Assembly: GCA_025929585.1 (NCBI GenBank)
Contig: JAICPY010000029.1
Span: forward strand, 1 to 41,230
Length of the DNA: 41,230 nt
Reading direction: 5' to 3'
DNA from: Steroidobacter sp.
Lineage (GTDB): Bacteria; Pseudomonadota; Gammaproteobacteria; Steroidobacterales; Steroidobacteraceae
In this document: one piece after another, positions 7,606-16,531 of the stretch
Layout: every line of letters starts with the position of its first letter
Position numbering within the stretch: position 1 is the stretch's first letter
Notes under the pieces: generated by a model
What the model saw: the letters and a program-made list of their open reading frames with translations, nothing else
Told to the model about the DNA's origin: nothing
Databases searched by the model: none
Program-made: the position numbers and the translations under genes

Positions 7606-8112
7606 ATGCGAATCAAATTACATCAATTTCTGATGCTGCTGCTCTGTGGTGTCGCGGCATCGAACGCTGTTGCGGAATCCGCGCTGAAGCTTCAGTCGAA
7701 AGCCGTGCTTACGACGGCACTGGCACAGAAGATGGCGATGGCGTGCGTAAAGCATCAACGTGATACCGATGGTCCGCCCGTGGCTATCGCCATCTACGAC
7801 GATGGGGCGAAGCTGATTTACTTCGTGAGCATGGATGGCACTTCGAGCGGCACCGGCCCGACAGCGATGGCCAAGGCGGAAAGCTCGGCGCGATTCCGAA
7901 CGCCCTCCGCGGAAATCGGCGGCTGGGTGAAATCGAATCCCGCCGTCGGCCACGTGCGGGGCTTGTTGGGCGTACGTGGCGGGTTACCCATCTTCACCGC
8001 GAGCCGCAAGCCGCTAGGAGGCATAGGTGTGAGCGGCGCACCGTCCGAGGTGGACGAGAAATGTGCTCAGGTTGGAATCGACGCGATCGCCTCTGAGCTT
8101 CGAGACGAATAA
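7606..8112 (+). CDS. Exported GlcG/HbpS-family (DUF336) protein
   Basis: A 168-residue protein with a clear Sec signal peptide (MRIKLHQFLMLLLCGVAASN, cleavage after AVA near residue 23). It is followed by the compact GlcG/HbpS fold: LTTALAQKMAMACVKH, then VAIAIYDDGAKLIYF, and GGLPIFTASRKPLGGIGVSG, the conserved glycine-rich strand of this family. Relatives include the extracellular haem-binding HbpS of Streptomyces and GlcG of glycolate operons; haem binding here is not shown. An in-frame ATG at 7552 has a better Shine-Dalgarno (GAGGAATAG). It would, however, add 18 polar residues ahead of an ideal signal peptide, so 7606 is preferred with some doubt. It ends close to the convergent DUF5996 gene. 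Confidence 0.88.
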   Translation: MRIKLHQFLMLLLCGVAASNAVAESALKLQSKAVLTTALAQKMAMACVKHQRDTDGPPVAIAIYDDGAKLIYFVSMDGTSSGTGPTAMAKAESSARFRTPSAEIGGWVKSNPAVGHVRGLLGVRGGLPIFTASRKPLGGIGVSGAPSEVDEKCAQVGIDAIASELRDE

Positions 8113-8143
8113 GGCGAGCCAAACAAGCCGCGGCGCTGTCTGT

Positions 8144-9103
8144 CTAGACGCTCTGCAAGCCGCTCGTTCGTGGTGGGAGCTCGGCAACCCGCTCCAACGC
8201 GTGCCGATCCCACGCGGCCGCGTTCGCAGCGGCCTCATAGGTACTTTGCAAGAAATCGAGCAGTGCTGAATCTGGAGACGCAGCAGTGCGCATGTCATCG
8301 TAGGGCAATACGAATTCTCTGAGCGTGTTGTCGTAGTGAGCTGCGCTTGGAGCCACGCTTGCGCTCGCGAAGCCGGGCGGCTCCGGATAGGCGTACGAAT
8401 AGAAAATTGCGCGAGGATATTGCTCGCTGCCGGCCCAGAAGCCGGCACTGCTCACTTCATGTGAGTAGGCTTCGCGAGCAACCCAATCCGGCAAATAGGG
8501 TACGCCGCCTGGATGCGGCGGAGCCTCACGCCCGGAAAAGCGAGTCACTGCCAGATCCGCACTGCCCCAGAAGTAATGCACGGGACTGCTCTTGCCGAGG
8601 AAGCGAGCGCGGAATTTCTCGAAGACGCGCTCTGTCTGCACGAGTATTCGCCAGTATCGAGTGGCGTACTCGGGATCGTAAGAGCTATGCACATCATCCG
8701 CATCGAAGCGTATCGGATTGGGAAGCTCGTTCGGCATCGTGTTGATCCTCACCGAAAGGCCGAGCTTCTCGAGTGTGCTCATGAGATTGCGGTAGAACGC
8801 CGCCGTCGGCTGCGGCTCGAGCGGAAGCGTCGCTGTCCGCCCGTCGTCGGCGCGAACCAGTAAACGATGATCGATGAAATCGAATTCGATCTGAAACGAC
8901 GCACTTTCGTGCCACATCAACCGCGTGCCGAGACCTCTCGCCGTGGTTTGCAGCGTCACATGCCACGAATGATTCACCCACGGGCATTGCATGAGGCGGA
9001 TCTTGCCGACGATCTGCAGCCACAGATGCAGTGTCGCCGCTGTCGCGCGCCATTCTTCGTATGGAAGCGGCGGCCACTTTTCTGTCACGTTGCTTTGCGG
9101 CAT
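8144..9103 (-). CDS. DUF5996 family protein
   Basis: This is a 319-residue soluble protein that matches the DUF5996 pattern over its whole length. It opens with WPPLPYEEWRATAATLHLW and IVGKIRLMQCPWVNHSWHV, and has FDFIDHRLLVR, MPNELPNPI, VHYFWGSADLAVTRFSGR and a C-terminal YDDMRTAASPDSALLDFLQS. The function of the family is unknown; conserved His, Trp and Asp residues could form an active site. The start is taken at the ATG at 9103 because GAGGCGAG precedes it at good spacing. An ATG ten codons upstream (9133) is possible. No signal peptide or membrane segment is seen. It lies downstream of the MBL gene on the same strand with a 151-bp gap. Confidence 0.9.
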   Translation of the reverse strand: MPQSNVTEKWPPLPYEEWRATAATLHLWLQIVGKIRLMQCPWVNHSWHVTLQTTARGLGTRLMWHESASFQIEFDFIDHRLLVRADDGRTATLPLEPQPTAAFYRNLMSTLEKLGLSVRINTMPNELPNPIRFDADDVHSSYDPEYATRYWRILVQTERVFEKFRARFLGKSSPVHYFWGSADLAVTRFSGREAPPHPGGVPYLPDWVAREAYSHEVSSAGFWAGSEQYPRAIFYSYAYPEPPGFASASVAPSAAHYDNTLREFVLPYDDMRTAASPDSALLDFLQSTYEAAANAAAWDRHALERVAELPPRTSGLQSV

Positions 9104-9254
9104 GACTCGCCTCGCAAATAAAGAAGCAAGCATCTATCAAAGCACCCACGATGGCGAGCCTCATTCTTAGTACGGGAGAAATTCAGGCAAGATCACCTAA
9201 AGTCCAGCGTAGATTTTCGTGCCGCGCGCGGGAAACCGGAATATCGAGCTAGTC

Positions 9255-10373
9255 TCAGCGAAAGGCGAGTTTCTTCTGAATGCGTTCGTTCGATAGAGCG
9301 CGCGTGCCATGGACGTCGAGTCGCCACTTGTCCATGTACTGCCGCGGGGCGAGCAGGTTCACGCCCGATGATGCCAGTAACCTCTCGAGCGCTGGATCTG
9401 AAAACGGCTGCGTCACTCCCGCGAGGAACGGATTCCACAGGCCATCCCAATGCACGGGAAGATGAGCTTTCGGCCTGATAATCGGTAGTACCAGCTCGGC
9501 GACAGGCGCGCCGCCTGTGCCAATCCATAGATCCACTCCATCGATCTTCGCCTCGCGCATCGCTCGTTTCAGATTGTCGAGCGGTGCGCCGTAATCCTTA
9601 CCTTCGACGACGATCGGCACGTGCAGGTCGATGGCGCTTGCAGAGTCATGAAAGAACCAACTCAATCGCCCTTGTGTACCTTCAAGCACGAATAGGTAAG
9701 CTCGATTTCCGCCGCCATTGGGGAAATCCTCAGCAACGCCCGGGCGAAGTCCGCCTGTTTGTGCATCCGGTTGAGGGACGGATGTGAGCTCAACGGGATT
9801 GTGTTGTTCGGGATTCTTCGCTGGGTCACCGCTGTGGTTCCATCTTATGACGTACATCGTCAGAGAGTCCGAAATAGCGATTCTTTCTCCGCCATAAACG
9901 GAAGTGCAGTTACTTGGATCAATTCCTTCTGCTTGGACTTGGTAGCACGTTGTTGGAGCGCCCACGACAGGTGCGCCCGTCAATTTGGACCAAGTCGCGG
10001 TGTCGAATGAATGATCGAAGTGGCTATGACCGGTGAGCAGCAGATCGATAGAGGAGGGGCCGCCCATGACATCGAGAACTTGCTTCACCGCCGCTACATC
10101 AGGTTTGAACGCGCGCGAGGTGCTCGCAAGTCCGCCCCCGCCACCGTGGAATGCGTCCTCGGGTACGCGCGAGATGTATCCGTCGACCAAGATGTTCTGA
10201 TCACCAACCTGAAAATACATATTCGCAATCGACATCCACGTCATATCGACGTGCGTTGGGCCTGCAACGGAATGTGAAACGGATGTGCATCCTTGAGCAA
10301 GGAAGGCAAAGGCGAGAATCACGTGCCAACACGATCCTCGAAACCAAGGACGAGTGCTAAGTTTGATTTGCAT
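9255..10373 (-). CDS. MBL-fold metallo-hydrolase, exported or lipoprotein
   Basis: A 372-residue metallo-beta-lactamase-fold enzyme. The N-terminus has a basic start, a hydrophobic stretch and AFLAQGCTS, an imperfect lipobox that would make Cys29 the lipid anchor; simple secretion is the alternative. The fold motifs follow: LVDGY (first strand), the zinc motif GHSHFDH (His116, His118, Asp120, His121), HDS in WFFHDSAS, and HLPVHWDG late in the chain. Such enzymes hydrolyse esters, lactones or phosphodiesters; the substrate is not predictable. The ATG at 10373 was chosen because it gives the signal sequence. The frame runs further upstream into the neighbouring hydrolase gene, which is not credible as coding. 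The alpha/beta hydrolase gene lies 91 bp upstream on the same strand. Confidence 0.88.
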   Translation of the reverse strand: MQIKLSTRPWFRGSCWHVILAFAFLAQGCTSVSHSVAGPTHVDMTWMSIANMYFQVGDQNILVDGYISRVPEDAFHGGGGGLASTSRAFKPDVAAVKQVLDVMGGPSSIDLLLTGHSHFDHSFDTATWSKLTGAPVVGAPTTCYQVQAEGIDPSNCTSVYGGERIAISDSLTMYVIRWNHSGDPAKNPEQHNPVELTSVPQPDAQTGGLRPGVAEDFPNGGGNRAYLFVLEGTQGRLSWFFHDSASAIDLHVPIVVEGKDYGAPLDNLKRAMREAKIDGVDLWIGTGGAPVAELVLPIIRPKAHLPVHWDGLWNPFLAGVTQPFSDPALERLLASSGVNLLAPRQYMDKWRLDVHGTRALSNERIQKKLAFR

Positions 10374-10464
10374 GCGATCCAGTGTATGAGCAAGAAAAAT
10401 CAAAGCGTATTCCCCCGGATGGACGAACGCTGGCAGCTCGCCAGTAGGTGTAGATCCTCGATTC

Positions 10465-11208
10465 CTAAACTTGCTGTTGCAGGATATCCGCGAGCTCGCG
10501 AGGCTTGGAGAACATTGGCCAGTGGCCGGTGCGCAGCTCGGTGAATGTCCATTCGGGTCCTGCGAGCTCTTTGAACATCGGGTTGCCGCTTTCAATCATT
10601 TGTTTCACTTGCTGTGAGCTCGTCGTACACCAGATAGCGGTCTTCGCGAGTTTCGCTCGTCCGGTACTCGCGAGACTGACTGGCTGTCGCGCCGGTCCAA
10701 ATGGCATGTCCGTTGCTCTGGCATCGATCACGGCGCGCATGTCAGCGTCGAGATCCTTCGCGGCGCCGCTTTTATCCAACTCTTCCCACGGAGGAAAAGG
10801 CAGACGCCAACCCGCGCCATCGATCGCAATTCGCTGTCTGTAGAGCTTGCGCAGGTCAGGCGGGTAAAAATCGATTAGACAGACGCCGTTCGGCAAGGGC
10901 GCAGTGTCGATGTACACCAGCTTCGCGAGCTTTTGCGCGAGGCGATCCGCGACCGCCGTGATGACCAAGCCCGCGTAGCTATGCCCAACGAGAATGACAT
11001 CGCTCAAGCCTTCGTATTCGATGAGATTGAAGACATCGTAGATGTGCGTATCGAGATCGACTTGCGCACTGCTCAAGTGTTTCTTTTCGCCGAGTCCGGT
11101 CAGCGTAACCGCATAGACCTCATGAGCGTTCGCTCGCAGCGCCCTCGCAACGGCGTGCCAGGCCCAACCGCCGAGCCAAAATCCAGGAACCAACACGAAC
11201 GTTGCCAT
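10465..11208 (-). CDS. Alpha/beta-fold hydrolase (methylesterase/EstC-like)
   Basis: A 247-residue cytosolic alpha/beta hydrolase. The oxyanion-hole strand is FVLVPGFWLGGWAW (residues 4-17). The nucleophile elbow is VGHSYAG (Ser77). The catalytic histidine is probably in RTGHWPMFSKP near the C-terminus. The short cap and overall pattern match bacterial EstC and plant methylesterase/hydroxynitrile-lyase relatives, which cleave small carboxyl esters; the actual substrate is unknown. The start is secure: ATG at 11208 follows AGAGGAAGAGCTCA. The last 14 codons and the stop are also found, diverged, as an isolated fragment at 16573-16622. Confidence 0.92.
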   Translation of the reverse strand: MATFVLVPGFWLGGWAWHAVARALRANAHEVYAVTLTGLGEKKHLSSAQVDLDTHIYDVFNLIEYEGLSDVILVGHSYAGLVITAVADRLAQKLAKLVYIDTAPLPNGVCLIDFYPPDLRKLYRQRIAIDGAGWRLPFPPWEELDKSGAAKDLDADMRAVIDARATDMPFGPARQPVSLASTGRAKLAKTAIWCTTSSQQVKQMIESGNPMFKELAGPEWTFTELRTGHWPMFSKPRELADILQQQV

Positions 11209-11553
11209 TGAGCTCTTCCTCTCACGAAGAATCGACACTGCCGGATCATAGATAGAGAAGTAGCCGTGCCGTCGCGAAACAGTCGTAAGCGGCAATTATC
11301 GCGCATTCATTCCAGACGGCGTACGAGCACATCCACGTGGCGCAACCACAAAAGCGTCCTTCTCCCGAACAGGCCAACAAGTTTTGCCATTTTTGCATGT
11401 CCGGCAGCGGAGTGGGCTTTCAAACCTCATCGCCCTTGCGAAGAGCCTGCCCTTGACTGGATCGAGGGCGAGGGCCCATTCGAAACAACTCGGAAGAAGA
11501 TGGATCTCGCATCCGCAAGGAGGACGGAAGCGGAGGCTGCCCCATAAATAGAG

Positions 11554-11579
11554 CGGCGAATAACGCGGACATTCTGCTG
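11554..11579 (+). repeat. Partial copy of a dispersed repeat
   Basis: The sequence CGGCGAATAACGCGGACATTC and the following TGCTG resembles the repeats at 20922-20962 and 26638-26678. All three share a GRATAA element, then GGACATTC or a near match, then TGCTG. This copy is the shortest and most diverged. Confidence 0.4.
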
Positions 11580-11585
11580 TTTCCG

Positions 11586-11610
11586 TTCGCCCTGAGCTCA
11601 GTCGAAGGGT
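11586..11610. repeat. REP-like GAGCTC hairpin element
   Basis: TTCGCCCTGAGCTCAG followed by TCGAAGGGT. The core CTGAGCTCAG is a perfect palindrome flanked by CCC/GGG. This motif (CCCTGAGC...TCGAAGGG) is known from many proteobacterial genomes as an intergenic repeat. Only this copy was seen in the window. Confidence 0.55.
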
Positions 11611-12165
11611 TCCGAAGATTCAGAATGCTTCGGCTGCTCTACCAGGCTCTGAAGTCAGCATGAAACGGAGCCGTGAGATCACAAGCTGCTGATTTCCGGC
11701 GCCTGCTTCTGGGAAACCTCAGGGACGGAAACAGAGTGTTCGCTCTTACTTGCGGTCCGTATCAGCAACCGTCAAGCCCGACCTTTGCACGCACATGTTC
11801 CCGGCTTGTAAGCGTGTCCGATCGCGTACGAGCTTCTAGCGGGCCCGCGCTTCACTAAAGCGTGGCTACGCTCGCCCAAGTCGCTCGCTTCTTCATAGAG
11901 ATCCTTCGGTCGATCAGTGGTTGACATTTAAGCGATATGACCAAAGCGCTAGCACTTCAGTGCTGTCATTTCCTTCACGCGCTTTTCGATTAATACACTG
12001 AGCGACCCGCACGTATCGTGACGTGGTTGTGCTCTCGCGATCAGTTCCGAGAGCCCAACGTACGAATGATGACGGCGGACTCGCGCGGGTCCTGCTCTTT
12101 CAGATCGAAAGTGATGACGATCGTGCTGTGAGGTCAGGCGAACCAATCATCATCAGGGTAAGCAA

Positions 12166-12681
12166 ATGAAACTTCATAAGGTTTGTATCTCAATAGCGGC
12201 ACTAGCATTAGCTGTGCTTTCGACTCCGAGTCATGCTTCCAAAGCTTTCTGGGACTATAAGACGCATCCGGGTAACGCGTGTTTTGCACAGTTCGGCTAC
12301 CAATCCGCCTACTTGGATCGTGCTCCGCATTACGTCGTTAACGTCGGGTTGGATCAACGGGAAGGACTGAGAATTGTGTGTCCCATCGTGCGCGACAACG
12401 CGGAGGCATCTGAGATCGATGCATCTGTGACCACTACTCGCGGTGTGTCGTGTTCGTTCTTCAGCATCGACAGAGCCGGAAACACCGTGGGTGAGTTTCA
12501 GGAGTACAAGACGGACAACATGGATCCAGGCGGCACGATCTTGAAACGATACTTCAGTGTCCCTAAAAGCGAAGTCGCGTGGAATGGCTACTTCGCTATC
12601 CGCTGTACGCTCGGTCCCTTGGAAGCCGTTTACAGCTACATGTCCGGCGAGCTCGCCGAGACGACCGACTGGGGCACCTGA
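12166..12681 (+). CDS. Exported hypothetical protein
   Basis: A 171-residue protein with a Sec signal peptide at residues 1-24 (KVCISIAALALAVLSTPSHA then SKAF). The mature part is probably a small beta-rich domain. Several cysteines (in GNACFAQF, RIVCPIV, VSCSFFS and AIRCTLG) could form two disulfides, which fits a periplasmic or extracellular location. Strand-like stretches such as RAPHYVVNVGL and GYFAIRCTLG recur. No family or catalytic motif is recognised. The ATG at 12166 follows CAGGGTAAGCAA, an acceptable ribosome site. It stands alone, convergent with the GNAT gene at 12860. Confidence 0.82.
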   Translation: MKLHKVCISIAALALAVLSTPSHASKAFWDYKTHPGNACFAQFGYQSAYLDRAPHYVVNVGLDQREGLRIVCPIVRDNAEASEIDASVTTTRGVSCSFFSIDRAGNTVGEFQEYKTDNMDPGGTILKRYFSVPKSEVAWNGYFAIRCTLGPLEAVYSYMSGELAETTDWGT

Positions 12682-12859
12682 AATGTAACCGCGAGCGAGC
12701 TACAGCGAATAGCTACGGTGCCGGACCGGGAAAACTGGAAAGCTGGAAAGCTGAAGAGGCAAGATTGCGTAGTGCTTGCAAGGATCTCTCGGTTGCCCGG
12801 CCCAGCACCGTAAGCACGCCACGTCTCGCGAACCGAACCTGCAGGCAACGTCGAGTAGC

Positions 12860-13447
12860 TCAGCCCCGCGGTGTACGGAGCATTGGAAAGATCGGTGGCG
12901 AGGTGCCCACCTGAATCGTGCCTAATAACTTGAATCCATGCCGTTCATAGAGCGGGATGTTCTTTGGATTGGAGGATTCAAGATAGGCCAGCGAGTGGTC
13001 GCGGTCGCAGGGGATCAACGCGTGTTGCATCAAGGCCGCGCCGCATCCTTTGCCTTGGTGAAACGGATCGACCCCAATGAATGGCAAATACCAGTGAGGC
13101 TCGGACGGGTGATAACGCCCCATCTGTTCGAATACAGCAGGGCCGTCCTTCTGCACCTGCGCGGACCCGGTGCTTTGTAGAAATGAGATCAGCGCGTCTT
13201 CGTCAGGGTGGATCTCCGGCGGCAGCCACAACGCCGCTCCGGCATAGCCATCCATGTAGTAGGCACTGTCGTGAGCAAACGCCTTGCCGCCGAATATTCT
13301 GATGAAGTTTGGAAAATGCGTGAGGTATTGGTTTGGATCAGGCCATGTCCACCGTGTTGCAGGGTCTGCACCAAACGCCAGTACTATGACGGCGATAGTG
13401 GAAGCTTCCTCGGATGCCGTCGCAGTCTTGATGTCGGCTGTGTTCAT
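12860..13447 (-). CDS. GNAT-family N-acetyltransferase
   Basis: A 195-residue acetyltransferase of the GCN5-related fold, transferring acetyl from acetyl-CoA to an unknown amine. Motif A is plain: WYLPFIGVDPFHQGKGCGAA, with the pyrophosphate-binding QGKGCG loop at about 131-136. It is followed by LMQHAL, then LAYLESSNPKNIPLYERHGF, the usual end of the fold. The N-terminal part (VIVLAFGADPATRWTWPDP) matches the subgroup in which the substrate pocket is formed by an aromatic-rich loop. The ATG at 13447 is preceded by AAGGCAGG. Gene 13514-14275 lies upstream on the same strand with a short gap. Confidence 0.93.
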   Translation of the reverse strand: MNTADIKTATASEEASTIAVIVLAFGADPATRWTWPDPNQYLTHFPNFIRIFGGKAFAHDSAYYMDGYAGAALWLPPEIHPDEDALISFLQSTGSAQVQKDGPAVFEQMGRYHPSEPHWYLPFIGVDPFHQGKGCGAALMQHALIPCDRDHSLAYLESSNPKNIPLYERHGFKLLGTIQVGTSPPIFPMLRTPRG

Positions 13448-13513
13448 GAGACCTGCCTTACGATGGGAAACCGTCTAGGACTCTAGGAAGTGTATCGATT
13501 TCCCAGCGACCGC

Positions 13514-14275
13514 TCAGTGCTCTGCATGCCCGAGACACAGAACATCTCGATAAGCACAAAGATCGTTGATCAACTGCTTCTCCTGACCGAGGATCTTGGC
13601 AGTTTCTACCTCACCGAGGAGCTGGATGATGTAGCTGTGCTCCGCGCCACCTTCGGTATGCTTATCTAAGAAGGGATAAGCCAGGCTGGAGCGATCGTTG
13701 AAATCCGGAGCGGCGCCAATGTCTTCGTTCGTGACGAAAGGCGCGTAGAACATTAGGTGTGGCATCGCCATCGTATGAACTTGCAGATCAGGTGGCCCCA
13801 CAGCGCGCATGATCGGTCCGACCATGTATGACACGCCGGCCTTCTCCGGAACCTTGTAGGTCTTGTCGCGATACCGCTGCTCGATTTCGGCTTTCATCGC
13901 GGCGGCGCTCATGCCCTGCGCGCGGAGTGCCGCGGCATCCATGATAGTTCTCAAGTACGTCTTCGTGCCCACTGTGTCGTAGCAGACAGGCCAGTACACG
14001 TCGTTGCGCAGGTCCGGCATTTCCCAGTCGGTGCGCTGAACGATGCACGTCACGCCGCTCGTGCCTTGCCGTGAAAGGTAGTAGCCCTTCGCAGGGTCGA
14101 GGAGATAAACGCTCGCCTTGTCGCGCAGCCTTGCCGGCGCTGCGCTGAGCGCAAACTGCGTTTCGAGCTTCGCCGGCATCGCCTCGAGCGTCGTCGCGCC
14201 TTCGGGCATCGACCCTGCGGAAGCAATGCCGGTGAGGCTTGTTGCAGCTGCTGCAGCGATCCAACTCATATTCAT
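13514..14275 (-). CDS. Exported hypothetical protein
   Basis: A 253-residue protein with a signal peptide (MNMSWIAAAAATSLTGIASA). The mature sequence has no family that I recognise. Visible features are SVYLLDPAKGYYLSRQGTSG and VTCIVQR. Cys pairs also occur in YWPVCYDT and near the end (NDLCAYRDVLCLGH). A Met/His/Pro-rich stretch, HTMAMPHLMFYAP, would suit metal binding, though this is only a possibility. The start at 14275 is chosen because GGAG lies six bases ahead of it. An ATG four codons upstream has no ribosome site. A further ATG two codons downstream would also leave a full signal peptide. It may be co-transcribed with the GNAT gene downstream. Confidence 0.8.
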   Translation of the reverse strand: MNMSWIAAAAATSLTGIASAGSMPEGATTLEAMPAKLETQFALSAAPARLRDKASVYLLDPAKGYYLSRQGTSGVTCIVQRTDWEMPDLRNDVYWPVCYDTVGTKTYLRTIMDAAALRAQGMSAAAMKAEIEQRYRDKTYKVPEKAGVSYMVGPIMRAVGPPDLQVHTMAMPHLMFYAPFVTNEDIGAAPDFNDRSSLAYPFLDKHTEGGAEHSYIIQLLGEVETAKILGQEKQLINDLCAYRDVLCLGHAEH

Positions 14276-14863
14276 AGCGATCTCCATAATCGTTTCGTGC
14301 GACCTGTTGCTCGGTCGCGAAACATACTAAGAGCGGCAGTGAACTTGATGAGAGTGACAAGTGTGGCGCGATTCGCTGCTGGCGGCTTGATCCGGCGGTC
14401 AGCTCACCAGGCCCGGCATCGTAGCCAAGAGATGAATAGTCAGTGTATTGGTGCCGCGCCGGGAAGCGGGTCTCTAGTCGCACAACGCAGTTCCTCTTCG
14501 TTATGGCCGTTCCGAACCGTCCGTAGCGTCTGTTGTGTGCTCCGACTAATCCGTCCGCACATTCGCAAAAGTCATAGCCACCAGTTGAAGATCGACACTG
14601 CAATTTTTCGTTGGAAAACAACCCGACACATGTATCGAATACATGCTGCGCGCCGGTACCACCGCCACGCCCTTGTAGTCTATCGATCTATGTATCGAGG
14701 TCGGAACTAATACACGTCGACGCGCGTACGTTTGCGAAATGCTTTCCAGCAGCGGCAGGCGATATGCATCGGTTCACTGTCAATCCGGTTACTGCACCAA
14801 CCGCGCTGCTCGAGTTATCGATTCCTCGAGCATTTTGAAAGGTTTTGAAGGCAGGAGACTTTT
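14276..14863. other. Divergent intergenic region of about 590 bp
   Basis: It lies between two divergent exported-protein genes. No credible gene is present; antisense frames extending from 13788 to 14621 are Arg/Ser-rich. The one clear element is the 17-bp dyad at 14629-14645. It probably contains both promoters. Confidence 0.45.
14629..14645. promoter_or_regulatory. Inverted repeat, possible regulator site
   Basis: A perfect dyad with 7-bp arms, CATGTAT and ATACATG, around CGA. A half-site-like ATGTATCGAG recurs about 45 bp further on. It lies about 220 bp upstream of the 14864 gene. The binding protein is unknown. Confidence 0.4.
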
Positions 14864-16531
14864 ATGCTCATTCGACTTGTCTGCGCCGCGCTGCTGTCTT
14901 TGGCGGCACTTAGTAGTCACGCGGTTGTTACCGTCTATGAGTTTGAAGGCTATATCGCGGAGGATTCTGCACAGGAGGATCTCACTCTGCCAAATGCACA
15001 GTTTCCCCTCGCGGGGCGGATCTCGGGCAGCTTCACCGTTGATACGGAGCGAACCACATGGGATCCGGAGGAGGCGGAGTATCGAGCTGATCCGATCACA
15101 GAGTTCACGGTGAACACCCTTGCTGGAGGCTCATTGAGTGTGAGCAGCACCGAGATAAGCTCGCTGCAGGCATTTCGAGCTCGGCTCACGAACACCGAGG
15201 CTGCCTCCATCGGGATGCACGGTTACATCCACAGCACCTCTGGAACGCATTTTGGAAGTGCTTCTTTGTCCTGGGCCGCGCCACCATCGGGACAAACGCC
15301 GAGCGATGGCGTCAGCACGGACTTCGATCCCGCTGCATTGTCGCCCAACGAATGGGAGCTAACTGTCAACACATTGGATCCGGACGCCGAGCATTGCGCA
15401 CCGGACTGCGATGAAGGCGGAGGGAGCATTCGCGCTCGCGTCACGCTGTGGCGACAAGGAGGCGAAGCAGCTCATTATGCGACCGACTTCGATTCCGCAC
15501 CTGCCGGTTGGCAAACGTTCGGCGGCAACTGGGTAGTTGAAGGCGGAGTGTACCGAAACCTCGCTAACGTGAACTTCACCAGCTCGGTTTACGCATTACG
15601 CGCGACGGGATCCGAGTACGATGTTCGTGCGCGGCTTTACACACAATGGAGCGCGACGGGAAATACGTTGGGTCTGGTGCTCAATTATTTCGATAACCAA
15701 AATTACGATGAGGTGAGATTCAATGCTGCCGGCACGGCGACTATTAGCCGAATCAGAGCGGGTGGCAGGAGGACCCTGGCAACTGCCTCCTATCAAGGTG
15801 CGGCGAGAACGTGGTTCGATGTTCACGTTCGCCGCGAGGGTCATCAAGTCACCGTATGGACCAATGATGTGCAGATCTTCGATGTAGATGCCGGCCAGCC
15901 GATCGGCGATGTTGCCGGAGTATTCGCAAGCTGGAATCAAGCGCGCTTCGATGATTTCAGCATCTTCCTTCGGAACTACTTCCTTACGAGCACAAGTGAG
16001 TTTTCATCCTCGCCGGCATTGGGCTGGTACGCGCAAGGGGGTGACTGGAGCGTCGTGGACGGTTACTACCTAAGCTCTTCGAACTTACCAGCGGCTATTT
16101 CCACGCACACGGCCAACGTGGGCGACGCTTACTCGATCGACGCATCGCTCTACATGGACTGGTCCAACAGGGGCAATCGTGCCGGCTTCGTCTATGACTA
16201 TGTATCGCCATCGAACTATCGAGCGGTTCTGTTCAACGCCGCGGTCTGGACGGGCGAGCACTACGGCCAGTTTGGTTCTTTCGAGGTGATCGAGGTGCGC
16301 AATGGCGTACGGAGAGTCGTGTATGCGTTGGATCCCGCCGTCAATACCCTTATCCCGTCTAAGCACTGGTACGGTGTTGGAATCAGGCGAAATCAGGAGA
16401 TGACGAAGATCTCGCTCGGTTCTTTTTCGGTTGCGCTCACACAGTCCATCGTCACCGGTACGAAGTACGCGGGCTTAATCGCAAGTTACAACCGCGTGCG
16501 CTTCGATGACGTCGTGCTGGCGCCCCAGTAG
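14864..16531 (+). CDS. Exported protein with two LamG/concanavalin-like domains
   Basis: A 555-residue secreted protein. Signal peptide at 1-20 (LVCAALLSLAALSSHA). Residues 21-196 form a beta-rich N-terminal domain of the kind seen in PEP-CTERM proteins, with a Cys pair in AEHCAPDCDEGG. Two similar domains follow. The first (about 207-369) opens DFDSAPAGWQTFGGNWVVEG and closes RFDDFSIF. The second (about 379-553) opens EFSSSPALGWYAQGGDWSVV and closes RFDDVVL. Such jelly-roll units usually bind carbohydrate; no catalytic residues were seen. There is no PEP-CTERM, LPXTG or other sorting tail, so release into the medium or periplasm is likely. The start has a good ribosome site (GCAGGAGACTTTT). 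Confidence 0.88.
   Translation: MLIRLVCAALLSLAALSSHAVVTVYEFEGYIAEDSAQEDLTLPNAQFPLAGRISGSFTVDTERTTWDPEEAEYRADPITEFTVNTLAGGSLSVSSTEISSLQAFRARLTNTEAASIGMHGYIHSTSGTHFGSASLSWAAPPSGQTPSDGVSTDFDPAALSPNEWELTVNTLDPDAEHCAPDCDEGGGSIRARVTLWRQGGEAAHYATDFDSAPAGWQTFGGNWVVEGGVYRNLANVNFTSSVYALRATGSEYDVRARLYTQWSATGNTLGLVLNYFDNQNYDEVRFNAAGTATISRIRAGGRRTLATASYQGAARTWFDVHVRREGHQVTVWTNDVQIFDVDAGQPIGDVAGVFASWNQARFDDFSIFLRNYFLTSTSEFSSSPALGWYAQGGDWSVVDGYYLSSSNLPAAISTHTANVGDAYSIDASLYMDWSNRGNRAGFVYDYVSPSNYRAVLFNAAVWTGEHYGQFGSFEVIEVRNGVRRVVYALDPAVNTLIPSKHWYGVGIRRNQEMTKISLGSFSVALTQSIVTGTKYAGLIASYNRVRFDDVVLAPQ

Larger units (their letters stand above)
11209..12165. other. Gene-poor region of about 950 bp
   Basis: No open frame here looks coding; the longest is an Arg/Pro/Ser-rich frame at 11266-11547 without a ribosome site. 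The region holds two short repeat-type elements (11554-11579 and 11586-11610). It also holds a small dyad AGCACT-TC-AGTGCT at 11951-11964. It probably also carries the promoter of the exported-protein gene at 12166. It may be a decayed gene or old insertion site. Confidence 0.5.

Noticed and set aside
11266-11547. Possible small gene in the gene-poor region
   Set aside because: No ribosome site, a basic low-complexity start and no family pattern.
11922-11945. TTGACA-containing promoter candidate
   Set aside because: No acceptable -10 follows at 16-18 bp, so it is not called.
12735-12758. Short tandem CTGGAAAG repeat after the exported-protein gene
   Set aside because: Only two perfect 8-bp copies and a degenerate third; too short to call a feature with meaning.
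13788-14621. Minus-strand frame of 277 codons
   Set aside because: It overlaps the exported-protein gene in another frame; its sequence is Arg/Ser-rich and shows no domain.
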